Assembly: GCA_023299945.1 (NCBI GenBank)
Contig: JALZVZ010000266.1
Coordinates: 1 to 20,409 of the forward strand
Source: Altererythrobacter sp.
GTDB taxonomy: Bacteria > Pseudomonadota > Alphaproteobacteria > Sphingomonadales > Sphingomonadaceae
Direction: 5' to 3'
DNA length: 20,409 nucleotides
Part shown: positions 14,923-20,409 of the stretch, in pieces
How the letters are laid out: each line of letters begins with the position of its first letter
Numbering within the stretch: the stretch's first letter is position 1
The notes under the pieces: model-generated
Database searches by the model: none
Told to the model about the DNA's origin: nothing
What the model saw: the letters and a program-made list of their open reading frames with translations, nothing else
Program-made: the position numbers and the translations under genes

Positions 14923-16416
14923 ATGCCGACAATCACCCGCGAGAAACCACTCGTTCACACCCTGGAGCCGTCCGACCATCCCTATCTGAGCGGGCCTTGG
15001 ACGCCCGTTCACGAAGAAGTGACGGTTGACGAATTGGAAGTGATCGAAGGCGAAATTCCCGCTGATATTGACGGCATTTACCTACGCAATACGGAAAATC
15101 CAGTTCACCAGCCATTGGGCCGACATCACCCATTTGATGGCGATGCGATGGTCCATCAGGTCAATATCTCTGGCGGCAAAGCAAGCTACCGCAACCGTTA
15201 CGTCCGCACACATTGTTTTGATGCTGAGCAGAACGCAGGAGGTGCATTGTGGGGCGGATTGATGGACCCAAAAGGCATATCGAAACGCCCTGGATATGGC
15301 GCGCATGAAGGGCTGAAGGACACAGGCTCCACCGACATTATCGTCCATGCTGGAACCGCGCTCGCAACGCTCTATCAATGCGGCGAAGCGTGGCAGATTG
15401 ACCCCCTGACCTTGGCCAACAAAGGCAAGGCCAGTTGGGGGCCATTGGACGGTGTATCTGCCCATCCAAAAGTCGACGAAAGCACTGGCGAGTTGATGTT
15501 CTTCAACTATTCAAAATATGCGCCCTACATGCATTACGGCGTGGTGGATCGCAGCGGCGCGCTGGCGCATTATGTGCCGATCCCGCTCTCTGGCCCGCGC
15601 CTGCCGCATGATATGGCAATCACGCGCAATTACTCGATCCTCAACGATATGCCGCTCTATTGGGATGCTGACCTGCTTAAACGCGATATCCACGCCGCGC
15701 GCATTCACGAGGGCGTGCCAACGCGTTTTGCTTTAATCCCGCGCCATGGCCAGCCGGAGGACATACGCTGGTTCGAAGCTTCACCAACCTATGTATTGCA
15801 TTGGACCAATGCGTATGAAGACGGCGATGAGGTGATCCTAGAGGGCTATTACCAAGACAAACCCATGCCCGACCCCATCGAAGAAGCCGGTCAATACAGC
15901 CATATGATGGCCTATGTTGATGAGCATTCTTTCCAATCTCGGCTGCATCGCTGGCGGTTTAACTTAAAGACCGGCGAAACAATGGAAGAGCGCCTAAGCG
16001 ATAGGATCGTCGAATTTGGCATGATCAATCCAGCCTATTTGATGGATAAAAGCCGCTATGTTTGGTCAACCACGACGCGGCCAGGATGGTTCCTGTTCAA
16101 CGGCTATTGCCGACACGACACCCAAACCGGGGAAGAGCAAGTCTTTGAACTGCCTGAAGGGGTCTATGCCAGCGAAAGCCCAATGATCCCGCGCAAAGAT
16201 GCCTCCGCAGAAGATGACGGATATCTCATCACATTTTTGATTGATGAGAATAAGGGCTCATCCGAATGTGCAATTTTGGATGCGAGTGATGTGAGCAAGG
16301 GGCCGATTTGCCGGATCGCCCTGCCTCACAAAATTTCCAGCGGAGTGCATGCCACTTGGGTAGAACACTCACAGCTTGCCTCAGATGCGGAATTTCACCG
16401 CTCTCAATTAGACTAA
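14923..16416 (+). CDS. Carotenoid-cleavage-type oxygenase
   Basis: This 497-residue protein is of the carotenoid cleavage dioxygenase (RPE65/NinaB/lignostilbene oxygenase) family, a seven-bladed propeller with non-haem Fe(II) that splits a C=C bond with O2. All four iron-binding histidines are present: His181 (SAHPKVD), His229 (PHDMAIT), His293 (VLHWTNAYE) and His476 (SGVHATW). Other family landmarks are YLRNTENP (53-60), HPFDGDAMVH (69-78) and RNRYVRT (90-96). The AGTALATLYQCGEAW segment (143-157) has no lysine where, as I recall, lignostilbene dioxygenases carry a phenol-binding Lys, so an apocarotenoid or other polyene substrate seems likelier. AAGGA precedes the ATG. It lies 59 bases after the YgiC-like gene on the same strand and may be co-transcribed. 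Confidence 0.92.
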   Translation: MPTITREKPLVHTLEPSDHPYLSGPWTPVHEEVTVDELEVIEGEIPADIDGIYLRNTENPVHQPLGRHHPFDGDAMVHQVNISGGKASYRNRYVRTHCFDAEQNAGGALWGGLMDPKGISKRPGYGAHEGLKDTGSTDIIVHAGTALATLYQCGEAWQIDPLTLANKGKASWGPLDGVSAHPKVDESTGELMFFNYSKYAPYMHYGVVDRSGALAHYVPIPLSGPRLPHDMAITRNYSILNDMPLYWDADLLKRDIHAARIHEGVPTRFALIPRHGQPEDIRWFEASPTYVLHWTNAYEDGDEVILEGYYQDKPMPDPIEEAGQYSHMMAYVDEHSFQSRLHRWRFNLKTGETMEERLSDRIVEFGMINPAYLMDKSRYVWSTTTRPGWFLFNGYCRHDTQTGEEQVFELPEGVYASESPMIPRKDASAEDDGYLITFLIDENKGSSECAILDASDVSKGPICRIALPHKISSGVHATWVEHSQLASDAEFHRSQLD

Positions 16417-16423
16417 AAAGGGA

Positions 16424-16639
16424 CTAACCCTCGGCCAGCGCTTCAGCTTCGCGTTTAGCAGCGCGTTCTTCATCTGCACGAACACGGTCTGTGTGTGCCT
16501 TTTGCGCTTTTTCCGCGAGCGCACGCCATGTCGATTCTGAACGGAGCTCACGCTCACGGACGTTTTCCAGAGTTGCTGCTTTTGCAGCAGCCGCTGCGGC
16601 ATCAGCGCGCTCGGCATAAAATTCATAGGTTTGGGCCAT
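16424..16639 (-). CDS. Small Ala/Glu/Arg-rich protein of unknown function
   Basis: This 71-residue protein begins MAQTYEFYAERADAAAAAAK and continues as an almost uninterrupted charged helix (VRERELRSESTWRALAEKA and an Arg/Glu-rich tail), suggesting one long helix or coiled coil. I have an impression of similar small proteins in other sphingomonads, but they have no assigned role. There is no signal peptide or membrane segment. A strong AAGGAGG (minus strand, 16646-16652) lies 6 bases before the ATG, so it is surely translated. It sits only 32 bases beyond the terminator of the cold-shock gene on the same strand, leaving little room for its own promoter. It converges with the carotenoid oxygenase gene, 7 bases away. 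Confidence 0.75.
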   Translation of the reverse strand: MAQTYEFYAERADAAAAAAKAATLENVRERELRSESTWRALAEKAQKAHTDRVRADEERAAKREAEALAEG

Positions 16640-16671
16640 TGGCGCCCTCCTTCCTCAGGTAAGTGTGGATG

Positions 16672-16712
16672 GAAAAATACGGCGCTGAAGACCAATTCCT
16701 CAGCGCCGTATT
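16672..16712 (-). terminator. Intrinsic terminator after the cold-shock gene
   Basis: AATACGGCGCTGA (16676-16688) and TCAGCGCCGTATT (16700-16712) form a perfect 13-bp stem with an 11-base loop. Read on the minus strand, the stem is followed by a T run (TATTTTTCC, through about 16672). It begins 10 bases after the cold-shock gene stop. It can terminate only minus-strand transcripts, since the plus side lacks a T run. Confidence 0.9.
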
Positions 16713-16722
16713 CAAACTGAAA

Positions 16723-16935
16723 TTAATCAGCAGCGCTCAGGTTTACGGCGCTTTCTTTGCCGTTACGGCCTTCTTCGATCTCGTAATTGACGCGTTGGTC
16801 CTTATCGAGCGACTGCATGCCAGCAGCTTGAACAGCGCTGATGTGCACGAAGCTATCGTTAGAACCGTCGTCAGGCTGGATGAAGCCATAGCCTTTGTCG
16901 GTGTTGAAGAATTTTACGGTGCCAGTCTTTGACAT
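16723..16935 (-). CDS. Cold-shock-domain protein (CspA family)
   Basis: This 70-residue single cold-shock domain binds single-stranded nucleic acid and acts as an RNA chaperone. The two RNA-binding motifs are clear: RNP1 as KGYGFI at 14-19 and RNP2 as SFVHIS at 28-33, with TVKFFN at 6-11. The length is the standard 65-75 residues of CspA proteins. Most of the aromatic RNA-contacting side chains are present. GAAAGGA upstream of the ATG gives a good ribosome-binding site. A GC-rich hairpin lies in the leader and a strong terminator follows. It is downstream of uvrC on the same strand but 258 bases away, which implies its own promoter. Whether it is cold-inducible cannot be read from the sequence. 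Confidence 0.96.
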   Translation of the reverse strand: MSKTGTVKFFNTDKGYGFIQPDDGSNDSFVHISAVQAAGMQSLDKDQRVNYEIEEGRNGKESAVNLSAAD

Positions 16936-17193
16936 GTGGTGTTCCTTTCAAAAGAACAGTGTTGTTACTGCCGCGCAGTTTACGCGGCAGATTTGCTACA
17001 AATCGTCTTGGGAAAGGAAGTCGTCGTCTGTTTTACGCCGGGGCCAATACGTGGAACGCAAGGCAAGCGGCGGTATGCAAATTTCGAAGTCCGTCGCAAT
17101 TGTCGACGTCAGCTATGCTTATATAGGGCAGAGTTGCAAAAATAGCGAGAAATATATGCAAAGCCAAATGAAACAGATGAAACAAGCGCCCCG
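16936..17193 (-). promoter_or_regulatory. Promoter and leader region of the cold-shock gene
   Basis: This 258-base stretch between uvrC and the cold-shock gene has no convincing gene. Read on the minus strand it should contain the promoter and an untranslated leader. A TATATAAG sequence near 17115-17125 (minus strand) is a candidate -10 area, but I see no good -35 at the right distance. Cold-shock genes often have long leaders, which would fit the size. Short plus-strand frames here look like chance. Confidence 0.45.
16968..16990 (-). promoter_or_regulatory. Hairpin in the cold-shock gene leader
   Basis: CTGCCGCG (16968-16975) pairs perfectly with CGCGGCAG (16983-16990) around a 7-base loop. 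On the minus strand it ends 32 bases before the start codon, just upstream of the ribosome-binding site. It has no T run, so it is not a terminator. A role in leader folding or message stability is possible but unproven. Confidence 0.55.
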
Positions 17194-19173
17194 TCAAGAG
17201 CCCGCATGATAGAAATCCCAGATCGTCTGTGCGACCGTTTCACTAACGCCGGGCGCCTTTTGTAAGTCTTCCAAACCAGCGGCGCGGACTTTGCCTGCGG
17301 TTCCGAAATGCAGCAGCAAAGCGCGCTTTCTCGATGGCCCAATGCCTGGGATCTCGTCCAAGGGTGATGCGGTGATCGCCTTACTGCGTTTTGCACGGTG
17401 TGCGCCAATGACATAACGGTGCACCTCATCACGCAGGTTTTGCAGGTGAAACAATACTGGCGAATTGGTTGGTAGAATCTTCTCACGGCCATCAGGGAAG
17501 TGGAACACTTCACGCCCCTCTCGACCGTGATGAGGGCCCTTCGCAATGGCAATCAGCGCCACATCTTCGATGCCCATTTCGGCCAATTGATCGCGTACCG
17601 TACTCATCTGGCCCTTGCCGCCATCCAGCAAGACAAGATCGGGCCAGATAGATTTTTCTCCAGAGGTTTCGCGGTCAGGATCATCCTTCATCGCCCGCAC
17701 GAACCGGCGTTCCATGACCTCACGCATCATCCCATAATCATCATCGGTGCGCGCCGATTTGATGTTAAACTTACGATATTGGTTTTTCACAAAGCCTTCT
17801 GGCCCCGCTACCACCATGCCGCCAACCGCCTTTGCCCCTGAAATGTGGCTATTGTCGTAAATTTCGATCCGCTGAGGCACCTCGTCCAACTCAAGAAACT
17901 CGGCCATTTCGCGCAAGGTCTTCGCCTTGGTGCCGCTTTCTGCCAAGCGCCGTTCTAACGCCTCGGACGCATTGCGGCTCGCTTGTTCCATCAGCTTGCG
18001 GCGGTCACCGCGCTGAGGGATAGAAAGGATGACTTTTTTGCCGTTATCGCCTCGCTTTGCCAGCTCGGTTAGCGCGGCTTCGATAAGCGCGCTTTCAGGC
18101 AAGGTCCGATCAACCAAAATAGTGGGCGGAGGCGGAACCTCCTCGTAAAATTGCAGCATTACATTGGCAAGAATTTGATCCTCTTCCACATCCTTTGTAT
18201 GGGTCGGGAAGAAAGCGCGGTGGCCCCAATTTTGTCCTCCGCGAATGAAAAACGCCTGTACACCAACTTGTCCGCCTTTGCTTGCGAGCGCGAAGACATC
18301 GGCATCACCGACCCCGCTGGCATTGATCGCTTGACTGCCTTGAATAAACGTCGCCGCGCGCAATCGGTCGCGTAGAATTGCCGCAGTTTCAAAGTCCAAA
18401 TCAGCCGCAGCCTTGGCCATCTGCGCCTCAAGATCGGTCTGCACAGCTTGCGATTTACCGGCAAGAAAATCCTTCGCTTGCGCCGTGAGCGCCGCGTAAT
18501 CATCCTTGCTAATTCGGTCGACGCAAGGGGCAGAGCAGCGCTTGATTTGATACAGTAGGCAAGGCCGGTCGCGGTTCTTAAAAAAGCTGTCTGTACAAGA
18601 TCTGAGCAGGAACAGCTTTTGCAGTGCGTTGATTGTCGTGTTGACGCTGCCAGCGCTCGCAAATGGCCCGTAATAATTGCCCTTGGACCGGCGCGCACCG
18701 CGATGCTTTTGAATGCGGGGAAAGTCATGTTCGGCGCGCAAAAGAATAAAAGGAAAGCTCTTATCATCGCGCAAGAGCACATTGAACGGTGGGCGATACC
18801 GCTTCACCAATTGCGCCTCTAGCAGCAGTGCTTCGGCCTCTGAATTGGTGGTGATAATCTCCATCGACCGGCACTGGCTGACCATGCGCTGCAGCCGCCC
18901 TGTCAGCTGGTTGACCTGCGTATAATTGGGCACGCGCGATTTAAGTGAGCGGGCCTTACCCACGTATAAAACATCCCCGCGCGTATCGAGCATCCGGTAA
19001 ACGCCAGGCACGGGTTGGAGCGTTCTGACGGTCTGGCGAATAGCCTCGATGCCCGCCTCAAGATTGGGCTGAGCGGAGGCAACAGTATAGGTCGCGCGTT
19101 CCTCATTGAAGCGCTCTGCACCGCCTGGCTTACTGGAAGCTTTTTGCGGGGAACCAGATTTGATCTCAGCCAT
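17194..19173 (-). CDS. uvrC: Excinuclease ABC subunit C
   Basis: UvrC makes both incisions flanking a DNA lesion in nucleotide excision repair, after UvrA-UvrB loading. The protein is 659 residues from the ATG at 19173 (a GTG three codons earlier is also possible; neither has a clear ribosome-binding site). Domains in order are an extra N-terminal tail of about 35 residues, a GIY-YIG nuclease (GVY 57-59, YVGKARSLKSR 70-80), a Cys cluster Cys193/205/213/217 that matches the iron-sulfur ligands reported for E. coli UvrC, a UVR domain (about 248-275), an RNase H-like nuclease domain starting near IEIYDNSHISG, and a C-terminal helix-hairpin-helix pair (DEIPGIGPSRKRALL). It follows the TonB receptor gene by 63 bases on the same strand. 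Confidence 0.97.
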   Translation of the reverse strand: MAEIKSGSPQKASSKPGGAERFNEERATYTVASAQPNLEAGIEAIRQTVRTLQPVPGVYRMLDTRGDVLYVGKARSLKSRVPNYTQVNQLTGRLQRMVSQCRSMEIITTNSEAEALLLEAQLVKRYRPPFNVLLRDDKSFPFILLRAEHDFPRIQKHRGARRSKGNYYGPFASAGSVNTTINALQKLFLLRSCTDSFFKNRDRPCLLYQIKRCSAPCVDRISKDDYAALTAQAKDFLAGKSQAVQTDLEAQMAKAAADLDFETAAILRDRLRAATFIQGSQAINASGVGDADVFALASKGGQVGVQAFFIRGGQNWGHRAFFPTHTKDVEEDQILANVMLQFYEEVPPPPTILVDRTLPESALIEAALTELAKRGDNGKKVILSIPQRGDRRKLMEQASRNASEALERRLAESGTKAKTLREMAEFLELDEVPQRIEIYDNSHISGAKAVGGMVVAGPEGFVKNQYRKFNIKSARTDDDYGMMREVMERRFVRAMKDDPDRETSGEKSIWPDLVLLDGGKGQMSTVRDQLAEMGIEDVALIAIAKGPHHGREGREVFHFPDGREKILPTNSPVLFHLQNLRDEVHRYVIGAHRAKRSKAITASPLDEIPGIGPSRKRALLLHFGTAGKVRAAGLEDLQKAPGVSETVAQTIWDFYHAGS

Positions 19174-19236
19174 CGAGGCCACAGATAGGCGCTGCGCGCG
19201 GAGATATCAAAGGGGCGAGGAAGCCCTGCCCCCTGA

Positions 19237-20409
19237 TCAAAACAGCTTGCGCAATTGAATACCAAGATAGCGCCCAGTTGGATCGAGCAAATCAGGCTGG
19301 AAATTCAATGGCACATCACCGTTTTCATCGACCACGCGCCGCTTTGCATCAAACACATTATCTGCGCGCAGGGACACCCGCAGGTCTTTGAAGGCTCCTT
19401 TGTCCTTCTTTAGAACTTGCCCCAAATTGGCGAACAACCGAAGGTTAAATGTGGCGAGATCGCGAAAGAACAGCGGACTGGTCCCATTATCAAGGTTGCC
19501 ATTAATACGCGCATTGCCGGTATAGCGTCCTGAGAATCTCACTCCGAAACCGCCTCTAAATGCGCCCGCTTCCAAACTGGTGGAATGGCGCGCAGTGCCA
19601 AAATTGTTGAGCGTGTCACCATTGAGATTGTCGAACAGGAAGCCGCCCTCAACAATACGCACTTGGCTTTCCAATTGCACCGTATGGGAGAGGTTGAAGA
19701 AATAGCGCCCGCGCCCATCGCGGCCAAAGCTAGGCACCCCGCCGGCACGCCGCCCTCCGCCCCCGCTGCCGGATTGCCCGCCGCGCTGTTCGGCGCCTGC
19801 TTGAGCGGGGGGACTACCACCGCTTGCCCCGCGCAACATCGCAGGGTCCGCTGCACAAATGCGTTCCCTGAATTGCGCAAGGCGTTCTGGGTCAATCTTG
19901 CCATCTTCGCCGCGTACACGGTCCAGCATTCGCTTCAATCGCTCAGGATCAAAACCGGGAATGATCGTCGATATATCTTGCCCGCTATCGGCTGCTGCCG
20001 CCAATTTGGTGAGCATCTCCAAACCATCATCAGCGCACAAACGGTCACGGAATGCCATGAACTGCTCGCGGCCTTCGGGCGAAGCGCCCCCGCGATTTGG
20101 CCGACCTGCACCTTCGGGACGCCCTGCGCCCGATCCCGGGCCCGCACCTTGCGGACGGCCTCCGCTTTGTGGGCGCCCTTGCGGCGCTGCAGCGCCCCAT
20201 GATCCGCGCGTTGAAAAGCCGAACACCAGCCGTTTGTCGCGGCTTTCAGCATACGTAACAGTGCGTCGATCAAGGCTAATTAAAGTGCCTCCAGCATCGC
20301 GGATCACCCGGTCGGCAAATGCGGCCTCCGTTTCTGCATTCAGCGCCGGAAACCCTCCCGTGACATCATCGGAACGATTACGAATATAGTCCGCTGACAG
20401 GCGGGTATT
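19237..20409 (-). CDS. TonB-dependent receptor, C-terminal part with low-complexity insert
   Basis: The frame is open from the right edge to a stop at 19237, giving about 390 residues; the N-terminus (plug and early barrel) lies outside the window. The start of the fragment, with LSADYIRNRSDD, reads like barrel strands. The end, RVSLRADNVFDAKRRV then PTGRYLGIQLRKLF with a terminal Phe, is the classic outer-membrane barrel ending. Between them, at about 19710-20190, is an insert rich in Gly, Arg and Pro (repeated GRPQ/GAGRP). It holds two related Cys segments, FRDRLCADD and FRERICAAD, separated by a charged helical linker, then another Gly-rich run. It is presumably surface-exposed. The substrate is unknown; siderophores, sugars and peptides are all possible. 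Related receptors with Gly-rich inserts occur in sphingomonads, as I recall. Confidence 0.88.
   Translation of the reverse strand, partial: NTRLSADYIRNRSDDVTGGFPALNAETEAAFADRVIRDAGGTLISLDRRTVTYAESRDKRLVFGFSTRGSWGAAAPQGRPQSGGRPQGAGPGSGAGRPEGAGRPNRGGASPEGREQFMAFRDRLCADDGLEMLTKLAAAADSGQDISTIIPGFDPERLKRMLDRVRGEDGKIDPERLAQFRERICAADPAMLRGASGGSPPAQAGAEQRGGQSGSGGGGRRAGGVPSFGRDGRGRYFFNLSHTVQLESQVRIVEGGFLFDNLNGDTLNNFGTARHSTSLEAGAFRGGFGVRFSGRYTGNARINGNLDNGTSPLFFRDLATFNLRLFANLGQVLKKDKGAFKDLRVSLRADNVFDAKRRVVDENGDVPLNFQPDLLDPTGRYLGIQLRKLF

Noticed and set aside
16895..17209. 104-codon plus-strand frame between the cold-shock gene and uvrC
   Set aside because: It overlaps the cold-shock gene antisense and has no ribosome-binding site or recognisable domain; it is more likely leader and promoter DNA of the cold-shock gene.
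19585..20202. 205-codon plus-strand frame opposite the TonB receptor
   Set aside because: It arises from the GC-rich repeats of the receptor insert; the barrel end on the minus strand is unmistakable.
1..20409. Possible mobile island, defence system, prophage or CRISPR array
   Set aside because: There are no integrase, transposase, repeat-spacer, tRNA or phage signals, and gene content and composition look uniform and chromosomal.

Overview
This window looks like chromosomal DNA of an alphaproteobacterium of the order Sphingomonadales, most likely family Erythrobacteraceae (Erythrobacter/Altererythrobacter-like). That assignment rests on my recognition of the protein families, the hisG-hisD-nusB-thiL order, and the style of TonB receptor at the right edge; I ran no database search. 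Coding density is very high. There is no tRNA, rRNA, IS element, CRISPR array or phage gene, and no gap between genes exceeds 300 bases.

Layout. (1) 1-2971, plus strand: the tail of an unidentified gene, then a tight run of an AraC-type regulator, a short-chain dehydrogenase, an epoxide-hydrolase-type alpha/beta hydrolase and a 71-residue amphi-Trp protein. The last four look like one operon of unknown substrate. (2) 2996-4066, minus strand: a DUF2332 protein. (3) 4132-7407, plus strand: hisG (short form), hisD, nusB and thiL, each overlapping the next by 1-4 bases. The thiL start is anomalous: the conserved N-terminus begins at an ATA codon overlapping the nusB stop. (4) 7567-9678: a membrane proton-pumping pyrophosphatase with the potassium-independent signature, followed by a clear intrinsic terminator. 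(5) 9889-11945: a FemAB/BioF2-type acyltransferase overlapping a JmjC/cupin-like putative Fe(II) oxygenase by 4 bases, a two-gene unit whose product I cannot name. (6) 11991-12914: acyl-CoA thioesterase II.

(7) 12933-14863: a YgiB-like (DUF1190) lipoprotein on the minus strand and a YgiC-like glutathionylspermidine-synthase-family protein on the plus strand. They are transcribed divergently, unlike the co-directional pair in E. coli. (8) 14923-16416: a carotenoid-cleavage-type dioxygenase with all four iron-binding histidines. (9) 16424-19173, minus strand: uvrC, a cold-shock protein gene with a hairpin in its leader and a 13-bp perfect terminator stem behind it, then a 71-residue Ala/Glu-rich protein only 32 bases past that terminator. 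(10) 19237-20409, minus strand: the C-terminal barrel part of a TonB-dependent receptor, carrying a long Gly/Pro/Arg-rich insert with a twice-repeated Cys motif. Its start lies outside the window.

Most of the window is core metabolism and information processing: histidine and thiamine biosynthesis, transcription antitermination, DNA repair, pyrophosphate-driven proton pumping and acyl-CoA hydrolysis. The least explained parts are the acyltransferase-JmjC pair, the AraC operon, the divergent ygiB/ygiC pair, the receptor insert and the thiL start. I saw no defence system or mobile island.
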